A DNA stretch of 64,000 nt from Manihot esculenta (taxonomy: Eukaryota > Streptophyta > Magnoliopsida > Malpighiales > Euphorbiaceae), in NCBI RefSeq assembly GCF_001659605.2, contig NC_035164.2, forward strand, positions 5,826,438 to 5,890,437, read 5' to 3'. The notes below the pieces were generated by a model. The model ran no database searches and had not been told where the DNA came from. It saw only the letters and a list, made by a program, of their open reading frames with translations. Shown one piece after another: positions 1 through 12,569 of this stretch. Position 1 is the stretch's first letter. Every line of letters starts with the position of its first letter. The position numbers and the translations under genes are program-made.

Positions 1-592
1 ATTGGGATATGTAGAGGGTTATTGGTGACAAGTCCATCTTGATGTGAATTGTTTGTGTTGTGACACATTTCATATGAGCATATGTTTATCAAACTGTTTT
101 TATGTTCTGCTCACTAAGCTCTTGTAGCTTATCCCTTCCCCCTAACCCCAGGTTTGCAAGGTCAAAGATAGTTCGGGGAGTCGACATAGTAGCTGGTATA
201 GTTTAATGTAATAGAATAGTTGTGGACATGTATTGTATAATGGATTAGAATTGTGCTTCGCCCTAGTTGTTATCCTTGTAATCTCTGTTAACATGATCCT
301 TATGTAAAAGTTTTAATTATGAGTTTTGTTTGAACCAAGTTTGAGGCATGTAATGTTTACCATACTAGAGCATTTGATGATGGCTCTAGTATTGGATTTT
401 ATGTTTTCAGTTTTGATACATGTACAGGTTGAGCTTGGTTTCATGAAATATTTATGTTTATGTTGTCTTGTGTGATCATATATGGGATTTTATCAGGTAC
501 ACAGGCTGTATAGTAGGCTTGCTATGGGCTCCGGCGCCTTAAGTCGATCTGAACCCTAGCGCAGGTAGCGGTCCGGTTTTCGGGTCGTTACA
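1..592 (+). repeat. 3' end of a long Tekay/Del-like LTR (copy E1)
   Basis: This is the terminal part of a non-coding LTR ending in GGGTCGTTACA at 592. It matches the ends of the copies at 17795, 60304 and, inverted, 57174 and 62034. It carries the pyrimidine-rich 'gctcactaagctcttgtagctt...cccctaaccccaggtttgcag' type block shared by those copies. The LTR interrupts a copia integrase frame directly to its right, so it inserted into that element. Its left end is outside the window, so whether it is a solo LTR cannot be tested. Assignment to Tekay/Del rests on the TGTAAC...GTTACA termini and is inference. Confidence 0.75.
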
Positions 593-2922
593 TTGAGGTA
601 GTGCCATTATCATCCAACTTCTTAAAAGGAAATTCCTGCTCAAAAAACAAGACATAGCGTGAGATAAAAACACGACCAGAAGAAATTTCAAGACAAGTAT
701 ACCCTTTATGAAGTTTACTATAGCCAAGAAAAATACAATGAGAAGACTTAGGAGCAAGTTTGTAAGATGAATAAGGTTTCAACCAAGGATAACACAATGA
801 ACCAAACACATGCAATTCATCATAAGTAGGTTTCTCATGAAATAAAAGTTCATACGGAGTGTGTTTGTTATTGGAGAAAGAGGGCAATCTATTTATTGTG
901 TAGGTAGCAATATTGAAGGCATAGGTCCAGTAATTGTAAGGAACTGAAGCATGATGTAATAGAGATCGACCTAACTTAACAATATGTCTATGCTTTCGTT
1001 CTGCACATCCATTTTGTTCAGGAGTGTGAGGACAAGAAACCTTTTTGTGAAATCCTATGTTGTTTCAAGTAATTGGACAAAGACCGAAATTCTCCCCCCC
1101 AATCCGATTGAAAGTTTTTTATAGACAGTCCAAAATATTTTTCCACTAAACACCGAAATTGAACAAAGACAAAGAAAACATCAGATTTTTGTTTAAGAAA
1201 ATATAATCACCAATACTTACTAAAATGATAATAGAAAATCACATAATAACAAAAACCATCAACAGAAACAACAGGGGCATGACCCCAAACATCATAACAA
1301 ATGAGTTCAAGAGGCTGTTTAGCACGATAAAGAGAATCAACAAACAGTAATTTATGTGATTTGCTCACATTACAAGCATGACAATGATGAAATTTATTAC
1401 TAGAAACAAAAGAAATATTATTAGATCTAAGAACATCAAGAACAATTCGAAAATTTGCATGTCCTAGCCGCTCATGTCATAATAAAACCGTTGCTGGGAA
1501 AGCTTTTGGAGAGAATGACAGAACTTGCTGCAGAGGAAAGAGATAAAGGCCATTGTCACTCGGGCCTTGGTATAATACCTGCTTTGTGGGGATATCCTTC
1601 ACAAAATATTTGTCAGGAAAAAAATTCAATTGAAGTGTTATTTTATGAGGTAAAAGCATAGTGATAGCAGGTGAATAAAGAATATCATTCAAACGAAAAT
1701 AATGACCATTAATAGAAGTAATTGAAGAACCATGAGATAAGACAGGAAGTGTTTTACCGTCGGCAATTGTGAGAACGGTGGCATCATTGACAGGAATAGG
1801 ATGAGCTATAGTTTCATGATTAGCTGCTAGATGATAATTTGCACTGGAGTCCACAGTCCAAGTCTGAAGAGGTTCAGTTTGAGTTTTGGCTACATTGGCT
1901 TGAGGATTGGTGCGAGGTGAGGGACATTGTCTTGAAACATGTCATGTTCCATTGCAATTAAAACATGTTAAAGTAGAAGTGTCACGACCAGAAGCATAAT
2001 TAGACTGCCTAGAACCACGTCCTTAATATGATGACTGTCCACCACGCCCACGGTAACCACGGCCACGCCCTCTACTACCTCGCCCAGAATTTGCATAGTG
2101 AGCAGTAGTAGGAACGGTAGAATTAAGAGTGAGAGAATCAAACTTCAATTGGGATTCTTCATTGAGTAGTAATGCATACAACTCATCAAAAGTAATATGA
2201 GTATTTCATGCTTCTATAGTACGCGTAAAAGGATAATAATCCGAACCCAATCCTTCCAAAATATCGCACACAAGATTTTCCTCTGTAACAGATCCTTCTA
2301 AAGCACAAAGAAGATCATAATACGATTTCACTTTGCGCATGTAATTGACAATCAAATCATTACCTCGCTGCAGATGCTTGAGTTGTTTATGCAGCTGCTG
2401 AATCCGCGTTTTAGCACCGGCGTAATAGATTACAGTAAGCTTGTCCCAGGCATCCTTGGCAGTGGCGCAATGAGTGATCTGATAAAGAATAGATTTAGAA
2501 ACGGAATAATTGATCCAGATACGAACGATCTGATCGTGACAGAACCAATCCATAAATGCGGAATTTAGTTCACCAGTGGATAAAAACTGATCTGATGCAG
2601 TAACAGTACCATCGACATAAGAAGTCGATCTGTATCCACGAAGAAGAGGCATGATTTGTGCATGCCATAGCAAATAATTAGCCGAAGTGAGTTTAATGGT
2701 GAGAAATTGAGTGACGTTTGGAATCTGAAGATTGGGAATAGATGATGTGGATCCGATAGTGGTTGAAACAAGAGATTGCTCAGTGTTGAAAATATATGAT
2801 GTGAATCCGATAATGGTTGAAACAAGATATTGTTCAGTGTTAGCCATTGGAGATTGCTCAGTGTTAGCCATTGGAGATTGCTCAGTGTTAGCCATTGCTT
2901 TTACGAATAGAGGGAAAAACAC
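593..2922 (-). pseudogene. Ty1-copia gag-protease-integrase, decayed and interrupted
   Basis: Read on the minus strand, this is a copia polyprotein beginning near 2922-2894. In order it has: a gag of UBN2 type (LTSANYLLWHAQIMPLLRGY region), an RG-rich stretch and a CCHC zinc knuckle (CFNCNGT..HVSRQCP) near 1940, a protease with WTVDSSA in place of the usual DSGA, a GAG-pre-integrase domain (HERLGHANF, HCHAC), and integrase with the QSDWGGEF block near 1100. The integrase C-terminal part is frameshifted (887-593). In-frame stops occur near 2206, 2021, 1941 and 1477. RT and RNase H are not present, because an E-type LTR cuts the frame at 592. It is non-functional. Confidence 0.85.
2755..2905 (-). 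repeat. In-frame short tandem repeats in the copia gag N-terminus
   Basis: The start of gag contains three near-identical 27-bp units encoding MANTEQSP-like peptides. They are followed by two longer, diverged copies of about 60 bp around the NTEQ motif. The unit length is a multiple of three, so the frame is kept. This looks like replication slippage in a disordered N-terminal segment. Confidence 0.7.
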
Positions 2923-2970
2923 GATGAGAAAAACGTAAAAGAAAAGAGAAGAATTTGTTGTAAAGCCTTT

Positions 2971-2985
2971 ATGACTCTGATACCA
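2971..2985 (-). other. Copia primer-binding site (initiator-Met tRNA type)
   Basis: The minus strand reads TGGTATCAGAGTCAT, the usual copia primer-binding sequence complementary to the initiator methionine tRNA. It lies upstream of gag and places the 5' LTR of this element to its right, starting about 2987. The right end of that LTR is not identified. Confidence 0.8.
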
Positions 2986-4464
2986 TATAGAAGGTTTATA
3001 GTATTGAAAATTTTATGTGTTGTTTGTATTTCTTTATAAAATACATTTATATAATATACATAAGATTTATGAATAGTTAATTAATTAATGGTTAAGCGTA
3101 CAGATTATATGATAACAAATCCTATCATGCAAAAAAATTTGCATTAAAAATCCAACAGGCAACATACAGAGTCTCACAGAGATGGAAGTAAAAGATGGCT
3201 TAAGAAAATAACAAAATCTCAAAAGCAGACAAGCTGAAGTCCAACAGCCCAACCCGATACCCAAGCTCAAAAACCCAAATCACTGGAAAAGAATCAATCA
3301 TCGAAAAAGAAATCGCAGTACCACTGCCCGGCTAAACAGTTCTGGCGACAAAACTAGAGCAACTACCAAATAGAGCTCCAAACCACAAAAAGCCATTCAA
3401 AACCCAACGACAACACAACAACCAACTTCACTCATTGCAACCAAGAGTAAGCAAAGCGGATGAACAGAGATGCAACCACCAATAGAATCGCAAACCCAAA
3501 AACCCCTCCAAGGGTCGATGCGAAACTTCCACCACAGGCGCAAGGGTCATCGCTAACAGCTACCGAAAAGACAACTGGCCCATGATGCTTTCAGTCTTGG
3601 ATAGTCATAGAGCAGTCGAACGGAATCAACAGATTCCAAATCACTGGTCGATATCCTCGCCAACAGCAACAAGAAAATGATCACCCAGAACAAAACCCAA
3701 AACGATTCGAACAAAGAAATACCAAAACTCAACAACAAAAGACAAACAAAACTATTCAAGCCGACGACCGCAAAACTCTACACCCAAAGACAAAGGAGCT
3801 TAACGGCCGCAACACCAATCTCTCAAAGCCTTTTTCTCTCAAACTTTTATTCTCTCGATTATTCTTTTTCTCGCTTCCACTCTAATAACGATCATAATAA
3901 TAATGAATACAATCCTTTATTTTAAAAAAAAAACTTTATTTAGTATTTTGACTTGACGAGAGACTTCCCATTGAATTCTCAACTTTTCTCTTTTTGAAGG
4001 TCAAGAGACTAGATTGCTTTCATTTTAAGCTTAATTTTTATGGAAAATGAAAATTTTTAAGTTTTAAATTTATACGTATATGTCATTCTAATGATACAAT
4101 GCATTGTCTCTCACGAAAAAATATATATAAACACACACCCACCTTGAAATTTTAACTATTTTTTTTTTTGAAATGGGAAATTTTAACTAATTTAAAATCT
4201 TTTTTTTTTAAATAAATTGAAATAAATACTTTCTTCCATACCAACACAAAAAAATCACTCTAGTGATTGCTTTAATAATAAGGTAACTGGAGAAAAAAAT
4301 CTAAATATTTATATGCATCTAAATATTTAAATTTTAATAAATTGAGTTAATATTTATATTTAAATGTAATTTTAATTAATTTTTAAAATTAAAATTAAAA
4401 ATTATTAATTCAATGATTAAATATACCGTTTACACATTCAATAGTGATGTTTCATGGATTAGAC
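2986..4464. other. Unassigned stretch: copia 5' LTR plus AT-rich DNA
   Basis: The first part must hold the 5' LTR of the copia element, but no second copy is present to set its length. A higher-GC block at about 3080-3920 has short frames with no recognisable domain. From about 3925 on the sequence is AT-rich with poly-T and poly-A runs. I see no gene. Confidence 0.5.
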
Positions 4465-6462
4465 TGATGATGTGGCCGGAATAAAATTAAACTGTAATTG
4501 GTTAGATCTGTAAGGAAGAGAAGGTGAGGTGGTATTGGGTGTTCACGACAGTCACCCTGACGCTTAAGTCAGTATACTGAATAATAGAGAGAATGCAATA
4601 AAATTACTTAGAACTTGAGTAGTGTTCAAGAATAGCATATATTTTCTTCTGTGATTCTTCTCCTTTTATACTATAAGAAGATGGAGATAATTATAATATT
4701 TTTCTATGATCCGGCGATAATATTGTTAGTGTATTTGCCCTAAGCTATTATCTTGAACTTTTTCGTATGTCATTTTGTTTATTAATAAAAGAAGTTTTGT
4801 ATCATTATTATTTGTTTGCATGTTACATAATAATGATTAACATTCCTGGTTACTTATTATTATGATGATAATAATAAAATATGACTAATATAATTATTGA
4901 TTGATAATCATGAGATGATTATGTGTATGTTGATATAATACAATAATCATAGATACTTGTCAGAGAACAAAATATTTGATGGACCCACATTGAGATTACT
5001 ATATGGGTTATTCTCATAAATAAATCTCAAGATAATTATGTTTTAATCCTTTAACTTGAGATTGTCATAGTTTTCAACATAAGAACTATTATGTTTTGAC
5101 ATAACCAAACATTGGTTTTAATCGAATAATTATAAAAGTTATGATTGAGCATAATAGAAATTATGTAGAAGATATTGAATAATCAAAATAGAATTTGTCC
5201 CTTTCTTTGAAAGAGATATCTTCTGGACCCCTCGATAAGTGAGATTGAGAAATGCATGACCGTGCTCAAATGAATTAATAATGTGATCAATATCATTTGG
5301 TTTTATCAGTCTAGTTAGAGATCGAGAAATTATAAGTTTGAACATTATAAATTTGACATTGACCATGACTTATGTTCAAACTAGATATCGTGTGACAAAG
5401 AGATTAATACATGTTGTGTTTATTAAACTTTATCAGACTACCGATTCTCATATTAATTGGATAGTCATAATGTTTTGTTAGAGGCCGCTTATGATTTATG
5501 GGCCTTGTGAGACTAGACCTATTACCAATTAATGTGAGCCTATTGGGTCATACACAAAAGAACGTCGTTGATGTGTTATATCATATTAATGGGCTAAGAG
5601 TCCGTTAGTATAATTAATAATAATAAATATATTATTATTAATATTAATTATTTGTTATTATAAGATAATAACATTTAAATATCTGCAGTCTATCTGTAAT
5701 TGTTATAAATAAAAAAAATTATATTTTTTTAAAAGGACTTATCACATAGATATATGAGTATCTGCAAGATTGTGATAGTTGGTTATGAACACAACTCTTT
5801 TTCAAAAAGAAGTGTGGAAAAATGAAGAAGACTGAAAAATCGAGTGGACATAAAAGACCTTCTTTCAATTGGGGAGGAAGGTTTTTTTAGTGATCATTTT
5901 TCTGGGTTGCAGATTGAGGAGCACATAACTAATCCATCCGTTGAGAGAGCTAACACTTTCGTCTGGATACCATTGAGGGTGTTCGTTTCAGAAGCAGCAC
6001 CATCAGTCTGGAACAGTCTATTTTCGTCAAGTCTAAAAGGTTAGTCTCTTATCCTTCCTTTTGAATTAAACGAAGCACTCGGATCCTAAAAGGAAAAACA
6101 GAGATTTTTTTTCCGCTGCATAGTTTTGGGTTGCAGTAATCTCTAGGTTTCCTTACAGATATGGTCGGCTTATAGATATGGTCGGCTGCTTGCTAAGGGA
6201 TTTCATTGGCTAACAGGTTGGTAACCCACCGATTACACACGTAATGGGGATACGCTGAATTTTACCTGATAACGGTAACTTCGTGCTGAGACTCACCCTA
6301 TAGAGAGAAGGGTGAGTCTTGATGATGAACTAAATGTTAAAATGTCCGAGTCTTTCTTTCCTAGAGCAGGACCGTATTTCCTACTTATCAGATCCTTGCC
6401 ACATGATCCTGTCTTGTGATGCCAGCTCATGGTTTATTTTAAGCAATTGTTATACAATATCA
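4465..6462 (-). repeat. Left (3') LTR of element B, split by a copia solo LTR
   Basis: The LTR runs TGATGATGTGG to CAATATCA. Its right part (about 6163-6462) aligns by eye to 19575-19866. Removing the inserted solo LTR leaves about 560 bp, close to the 511-bp LTR of element A. The left part is matched only by its terminus and general layout. Confidence 0.55.
4724..6157 (+). repeat. Copia-type solo LTR
   Basis: The repeat begins TGTTAGTGTATTTGCCCTAAG and ends GGTTTCCTTACA, as in a widespread class of plant copia LTRs. It is flanked by aatat (4719-4723) and gatat (6158-6162), a 5-bp target duplication with one mismatch. No coding region accompanies it, so it is a solo LTR of about 1.43 kb. It sits within the left LTR of element B. 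Boundaries are inferred without a second copy in the window. Confidence 0.6.
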
Positions 6463-6476
6463 AAAGTCCCCCACTA
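6463..6476 (-). other. Polypurine tract of element B
   Basis: The minus strand reads AGTGGGGGACTTTT directly before the TGATATTG start of the LTR. This is the expected position for priming plus-strand synthesis. It shows that element B is transcribed on the minus strand. Confidence 0.55.
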
Positions 6477-6779
6477 GTCTTCAATTCTTCATATTCAAAA
6501 GAGATAGTTTTCATCGAGATTTGGGGCACATGGCCTACTGAGATTAGTTTTCTGCTGTTCACGCCATTTCACCAATCTAGCCCCTTAATGATGACTGCCC
6601 TGCTTATCATGCTGCATTCAAAGTCTTCCGTCAAAATCGTCTTATAAGAACTATTCTTCTTTCCCTAATATCTCTTTTGCTTTCACCTGTGATCTTTTGC
6701 TTTCAAAAAGACTCAGTTGCATCTTCTTTTCTGTTTATACTTCCTATGGCAATTTCTGTTTTCTCTTTTCTCTTCAAGA

Positions 6780-7560
6780 TGAAAAGGAATACTTCCTCTT
6801 CTCTTACCTCTAATGACGTTTCTACTTCAAGCTCCTCCTATAACAGTCCCATCCACGCCCCGGCCCCATCGTTCTATTGAGGGAGGCTCTAGAAAGCGAG
6901 GATAATTTTATTAGTGACATTCCCTCTACACTATCAGAGCAAGATGTAGAATGCCTTTATGATACATACCAAATACCTCGAGAGATCTTTCATATCTTTT
7001 CCCCTTCTCCCCGTATTTATGTGAATGACTTGATGCCTACGGAAGACATTATTATGGTCTTTCAATTTCATCCTAATAGCTAGAGAATCCTGGTGGCTTT
7101 CCGATTTGTTTGCCTTAATAACCACATTGAACCGAGTGTAGCACTCTTTTCCTAGTTGTACTAGTTGGATACCCATAAAAATAAAGAATTTTGGTATTTT
7201 AGCGGGGAAAAACATCTAACCATGTTCGACCGGATACCTTTCTCCTTGAAGCGATGGAATAAAAAGTTTTTTGTCTTCCATCACCGGACGTTTGGGAGTT
7301 TTGGGTGCCTTTAAACAAGTTGACACTTTTGGGCGAAACTAAGGAAGGATGGAATTCCAATAAGGAGAAAGAAGGATGAGCCTTAGCCTCTCTTTTGATA
7401 ATGGCTAAGTCTCTAAAAAAAATTGATATTACTCAGGCGGTGAGAAACATCATTTTGTCCTGACGGAGTCATCTTCACGTGAGCCAGACTTGGGGTCCTC
7501 ACCCGCCTAGCCTCCTCAGCCTTGGGGAAGGCACTTCCTTTGCAAGAGATTAGGGTACTT
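6780..7560 (+). pseudogene. Antisense accessory ORF of element B, PF04195-like N-terminal part
   Basis: On the plus strand, opposite to the element's own direction, broken frames encode a Ser-rich start (from 6780). They continue with a segment like SEQDVECLYDTYQIPREI, then a run around FRFVCLNNHIEPSVALFS and KEFWYFSGEKHLTMF. This matches my recollection of the family named 'putative gypsy type transposon' (PF04195). At least one frameshift (about 6875) and several in-frame stops (for example at 7081) disable it. The exon probably ends before the pyrimidine tract and acceptor at 7621. Confidence 0.6.
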
Positions 7561-7621
7561 CTCTTTCTGTCTTTTTTAAGTTTTAAACTGTGTTGCTTAC
7601 TTATTTTTCTCTTTTTTGCAG

Positions 7622-8272
7622 ATATGCCTGGGTCTAGGAGCAAATTTGCTAAAGTAGTGCGTGCCGCCCAAAAAGGCAAGGCTGTTCCCGAGGCTATCGG
7701 TCCCTCTGCTATGTATGCTCACTCTGCAGAAGAAATGATCATGCTTTCTCCTCCTCTGACCCAACCTACGGCAGAAGAGTCGGCCCACTTACAGCCTGAG
7801 TCTTCTGCCCTGGGTGCCTCTACTTTGTCCCCGTTTTTGAGCTTCCTGTTGTTGTCCCCACTCCTTCTGAACCTACTCCTATGAGCATTTGGGGTACAAT
7901 CTTCATGGACTCCGAGTATCCAGTGACTAGCCTTGGCACTAAACTGGGCGCCCTTACTCCTTGATGATCCTACTATGGGCGTCCTGTTAATCAAAAGTTC
8001 CCTAAGGCCCTCATATCGCTGCTAGCTGAACGAGCTCGACACCGATGAGCTTTTCGACAATATCATGCACTCTGCTCTGGAGAGTGCTATCTACGCCTAC
8101 ATGGCCAAGGAGCACCACAAATCCTTGAGGCGAGAGTTTGGCACACAAGAGACGGGTAAAAGGCTCTTGGCCGAGGAATGCTCAAGGTTGAAGGCTCAGG
8201 TCAATGAAGTGGAGGATACCATGAAGGATACCCTGGAGACAGCGAATAAGCTCCAGGCTGAACTGAATGAAG
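7622..8272 (+). pseudogene. Antisense accessory ORF of element B, middle coiled-coil part
   Basis: This part follows a good 3' splice site (TTTTTTGCAG ending 7621) and begins ATGCCTGGGTCTAGG, a basic and low-complexity segment. After a frameshift, 8044-8272 encodes a Leu/Glu/Lys-rich coiled coil (YMAKEHHKSLRREFGTQ, then AEECSRLKAQVNEVEDTMK). The reading frame is cut at 8272 by the Athila element F. It resumes in phase at 17881 once one copy of the 5-bp target duplication is discounted. Confidence 0.6.
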
Positions 8273-9833
8273 TGATTGTGCGATTGTCGAACCGGTCAAA
8301 ACTAACCTTTTCAATTATCAACAATATTACTACTGCAGATAGTGGTGAAAGGATCGAATCCACAGGGATTTGATACTTACGTATCTTTCTTATCAAGACC
8401 AAGGAAATAAATTGAAAGCAAGAGAATTGAAAGTAAATTAAAAAGGGGGGTTTTGAGATTGATTCAGTTATGCTAATGATGAAAGCAACAAAATAAAGCG
8501 AATAATAAAAGTAAAGAGAAATCAATAATAAGAAAGGTCTAGTTGAAGAATTGGATCCACTTCAGTTGTTGGAATTGATCATTGATAATTAGGTTCTTTT
8601 GTTTGATTCAATAAATTAGTTATGGAGATGGAAAACGCTTCTCACCACTATGTCTCTCCTTAAGCATAAATTAATTAGGGAACGTCCTCTAACCAATCAC
8701 TAATCAACAAGTTGCCAAGAAACGTCCTTGGGCCTTAGGCATCAAAACAACTGTCAATTGCATTAAGAAATAGAGAGATCTAATTCTAGCTACCCAAACG
8801 CATGGATATATCGCTAGATCATATAATTTCCTTAGTTTTTACACAAAGTGTTCTTGTGTTTGAATAATCCAAGTAATTACGGACTTAAAACTATTCAAAC
8901 TAACAATATATCACCTTGTAATCAAGAATCAACTGGCCACATTGATCAAAATAACAAAGCAATAATGGAATCAAGCATGAAATTGCATGAATATTGAATA
9001 AACAAAAGTTAAACAATATATGTTTAGATCTCCCAATCCATAAAACAACTAAAGTATCACCTAATCTTCAACTAGAAATAAAGGTTTCAACTACTCATGG
9101 CTGAAATAAAACCAAAAATAAAGAAGAAAGGTAGAAGGAGAGAAGAGCTGAAGCTTGGAGAAGGTGGAGTCCTTGCGCCGGATTGAAGAGAAGAGAGGAA
9201 GAGTGAAGAAGAGGTGGTCGGCTCCTTAAGGTGACTTTTTATAGAGTTTATGTGCTGTCCTAGGTCTTTAAATTACTGCCCAAGTCTTTCCCTTGCCACT
9301 TGATGAGGTGGAGCCTCTCTTTGAATTTTGAAATTTGAATTTTGAATGTGCAAGACTTGAGATGGCATGTGTGTCTTCTTTGGCTTCCTTGACAAGCTGA
9401 ATTTGAATTTCAAATTTGAATGTGCACCTTCTATAGATTTGGCTTCTTCAATAAGAAAAGGGATTCTTGAAGATTTGAGTTTCAAATTGCTCTGCACTTT
9501 CCTTGTTTGCAACTTTCCTTATTTGGCACTTTCCTTATTTAGCACTTTCCTTATTTAGCACTTTCCTTATTAAGCTGAATCTTGAATTTGAATGCTCTTG
9601 GAGATTTGAAATTTGAATTTCAAACTACTTTCCTTGTTTATCTCCTCTTCAGATGCAACTTGGCATGCTTGCTCTCCTTTGTTCCATTTTAGGCAGTTTT
9701 AAGGGCATTTTCTCCAAATTATCTCTTCACACCATTTTCTGCAAAATAAGATCAATATCACAAAATTAGACAGAAAAAGTGTAAATTAACATTAATAACA
9801 TCATGATAAATTGGTCTAAATTTGGACTGATCA
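8273..9833 (-). repeat. 3' LTR of element F
   Basis: This 1,561-bp repeat runs TGATTGTGCGATTGTC to GGACTGATCA on the plus strand. It aligns along its whole length with 14092-17875 apart from the inserted E LTR and small indels. It contains runs of 'tttgaatttcaaa' and 'cactttccttatt' short repeats that differ in copy number between the two LTRs. Confidence 0.9.
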
Positions 9834-9848
9834 AATACCCCCACACCT
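9834..9848 (-). other. Polypurine tract of element F
   Basis: The minus strand reads AGGTGTGGGGGTATT immediately before the TGATCAGTCC start of the 3' LTR. This is the expected place and composition for plus-strand priming. Confidence 0.75.
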
Positions 9849-10835
9849 AGCCTTTTGTTTGTCCTCAAGCAAATAAACTTAGTCAAACAAGCTGTCTTTG
9901 CTACTTGATCCTTTATTTTCACTTAAGCTCTTACTCTAGATACCTATTTTGAAGCATTATAGTGAAGAATGTATGCACCAAGGTTACTCACCTTTTTTCC
10001 TTGTCTCCCTTCACCTACCATGGCTAGTATTTGTTTTACTCAAGGGAGAGATTACACATGCATATGTTCTTGTTCAGTTAAGACTCTTTCTAGCTTTCAG
10101 AGTGATTTGCCCTTACCTTGAAGCACTTATTCAGCCTTTTGTACTTTAATCTTGCTTGAAAAAGTCACTAACCTTTTGACGTGAAAGTACATATTGGTGA
10201 TACCCACTCCCAGTTACTCAGTTAGTCACCTGTCCAAGTGGTTACTAGCTCTGTTCATAGTCTTTCAACCATTGAAACAGTTTTCAATTTGTGCTCATGA
10301 AGTCTAAGCCTTTGCCGAATTTCTTATCTTAATGAATTGGGAAAATCAACACCAATTGCTAAAATAAGTCATGTTAAGTTCATTCACACATCTTTTAATT
10401 TATTCTCTCTAATGGGCAATATATATTTTTCACCATGGCAAGCTCAAATATTCAATTCAAAAGGAAATTCTCAAATATGAATACAACTCACTGCAATTGA
10501 TTCAACATAGGTTTAAAGAGTCATCACATCAATGGGGTAATGGAATGAAAACTCATCCAACATAGTCTATGAGTTTAAGTAAAGCAATCCAAAACAGAAA
10601 GAAAAGAAAAAACTGTGGCTACATGTGTGTGCATTGAAAACAAAAATAATAAAAAATTCAAACTGTGGCTATTCAAACTAAAACTGAAAGCAAAAAAATG
10701 ACTAAAAATAAATTCAGAGATATGCACCCCCAACACCTAATTCATGCATTGTCCTCAATGTATTAAAAAATTTAAAGTTCAAAGGAAACTGAGTACTCCC
10801 CTGGTGTGGTTGTGAGGTGCGATCAACTAAGCAGA
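9849..10835 (-). other. Non-coding 3' region of element F
   Basis: No integrase is present between RNase H and the polypurine tract. Near 10720-10770 the minus strand has the 'cattgaggacaatgcatgaatta...ggtgttgggggtgcat' block that typically follows integrase in Athila elements. The integrase itself has therefore been removed by an internal deletion. Confidence 0.6.
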
Positions 10836-12401
10836 CTAAGAGATGAATAGATGTTCGTATGGGAAGTCTTTCTTGACTGGACATGACGCAGAACTGGAGG
10901 TAAGCTGACTTAGGTGGTCGGCCACTAGATTCTCTTTCCCTTTCTTGTCCCTTATCTCCAGATCGAATTCTTGTAATAGCATAATCCACCGAATAAGTCT
11001 CGGTTTTGTCTCTTTTTTCTTGATCAGATATCGCAAGGCTGCATGGTTAGAATAGATGATGACTTTAGTCCCTATGAGGTATTGTCTGAATTTCTCTAAG
11101 GCAAATACAACAGCCAAGAGCTCCTTTTCTGTTGTTAAGTAGTTGTTTTGGGCAGCATCCAATGTGCGAGATGCATAGTGAATCACGTTAGGTGAGTTCC
11201 CCACACATTGCCCTAAGACTGCCCCCATAGCATAGTTGCTTGCATCACACATGATTTCAAAGGGCAAGTTCCAGTCAGGTGCCTGAATGATTGGGGCAGT
11301 CACAAGTAATTCCTTTATCAGATCAAATGCTGTCTTACAACCTGCATCAAAATCAAATATTATATCTTGCTGGAGCAATCTGTATAATGGCTGTGTGATT
11401 TTGGAGAAATCTTTTATGAATCTTCTATAGAATCCTGCATGGCCAAGGAAAGAGCGGATCTCTCTAATATTTGTGGGATAAGGCAGATTTTTGATGGTGT
11501 CTATCTTGGCTTTGTCCTCTTCAATTCCTTTAGCTGAAACAACATGTCCTAAGACCATACCTTGGTTAACCATGAAGTGGCATCTCTCATAATTGAGTAC
11601 AAGATTTGATTTAAGGCATCTCTGTAGGATCTTTTCCAGATTGGCAAGGCATTCTTCAAAAGAGTTACCGTACACTGTGAAGTCATCCATGAAGACTTCA
11701 ATGATGTTCTCCACATAATCTGAAAATATGCTCATCATACTGCGTTGGAATGTGGCAGGAGCATTGTATAGTCCAAATGGCATTCTTCTGAATGCAAAAG
11801 TGCCAAAAGGACAAGTGAAGATGGTCTTCTCTAAGTCTTCTGGAGCTACTGGAATCTGATAAAAACCTGAAAAACCATCAAGACAACAATAGTGGGACTT
11901 ACCTATAAGCCTCTCTAGCATCTTATCAATGAAAGGCAAGGGGAAGTGATCTTTTCTGGTTGCTGCATTTAGCTTCCTATAGTCCATGCATACTCTCCAC
12001 CCATTCTGAACTCTAGTCAGAACAAGTTCTCCTTCAGTATTTGGTACAATGGTGATCCTAGTTTTCTTTGGGACTACATGCACAAGACTTATCCATTTGC
12101 TATCAGAGATTGGGTAGATGATCCCTACGTCCAGAAGCTTGATTATCTCTTTTTTCACTACTTCCATCATAGGTAGATTCAGCCTTCTTTGAGCATCTCG
12201 GACGGGCTTGCACTCCTCTTCCATGTGTATTCTATGCATGCATGTGGTGGGGGAGATGCCTTTTATGTCATCTATGGTCCATCCTATGGCTCTCTTGTGT
12301 TTCCTCAGTACTTCCAGGAGGTTTTCTTCCTCTTGTTGGCTTAATTGATTTGACATTATCATTGAAAGTGTCTTTTCAGCTCCCAAGTACATATATTTCA
12401 A
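10836..12401 (-). CDS. Athila-type reverse transcriptase-RNase H (partial pol)
   Basis: This is an open frame of 521 codons on the minus strand. It carries the RT palm from about residue 100 ([20 protein letters not shown]), the catalytic FMDDF box near residue 237, and a thumb region. RNase H follows, with [18 protein letters not shown] and the [20 protein letters not shown] block. It ends shortly after [14 protein letters not shown], before any integrase. The ATG used is an internal methionine of the polyprotein, not a true start. The frame is free of stops although the element is deleted, which suggests recent activity in trans or recent loss. It would act in cytoplasmic virus-like particles to copy element RNA. 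Confidence 0.85.
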   Translation of the reverse strand: MKYMYLGAEKTLSMIMSNQLSQQEEENLLEVLRKHKRAIGWTIDDIKGISPTTCMHRIHMEEECKPVRDAQRRLNLPMMEVVKKEIIKLLDVGIIYPISDSKWISLVHVVPKKTRITIVPNTEGELVLTRVQNGWRVCMDYRKLNAATRKDHFPLPFIDKMLERLIGKSHYCCLDGFSGFYQIPVAPEDLEKTIFTCPFGTFAFRRMPFGLYNAPATFQRSMMSIFSDYVENIIEVFMDDFTVYGNSFEECLANLEKILQRCLKSNLVLNYERCHFMVNQGMVLGHVVSAKGIEEDKAKIDTIKNLPYPTNIREIRSFLGHAGFYRRFIKDFSKITQPLYRLLQQDIIFDFDAGCKTAFDLIKELLVTAPIIQAPDWNLPFEIMCDASNYAMGAVLGQCVGNSPNVIHYASRTLDAAQNNYLTTEKELLAVVFALEKFRQYLIGTKVIIYSNHAALRYLIKKKETKPRLIRWIMLLQEFDLEIRDKKGKENLVADHLSQLTSSSASCPVKKDFPYEHLFIS

Positions 12402-12569
12402 GTGGTCTGGAAGAGGCTTCAGATCTGGTTCTGAAATTTTCTAACTTGTATTCTGTTGTTTGGGAGGACAAGTGTCTGTTTGAGTGGGGTGTCTGGCTGA
12501 ACTGGTTTCAGCTTCCTCTTTCTACGCAAGACCTGTCTGCATGGGAAGGCTTGAGGGAGTGATTTGCAA

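Noticed and set aside
3553..3925. Possible short host gene in the GC-richer block right of the copia element
   Set aside because: Frames on both strands are short, compete with one another and show no domain, splice pattern or codon signal I can defend.
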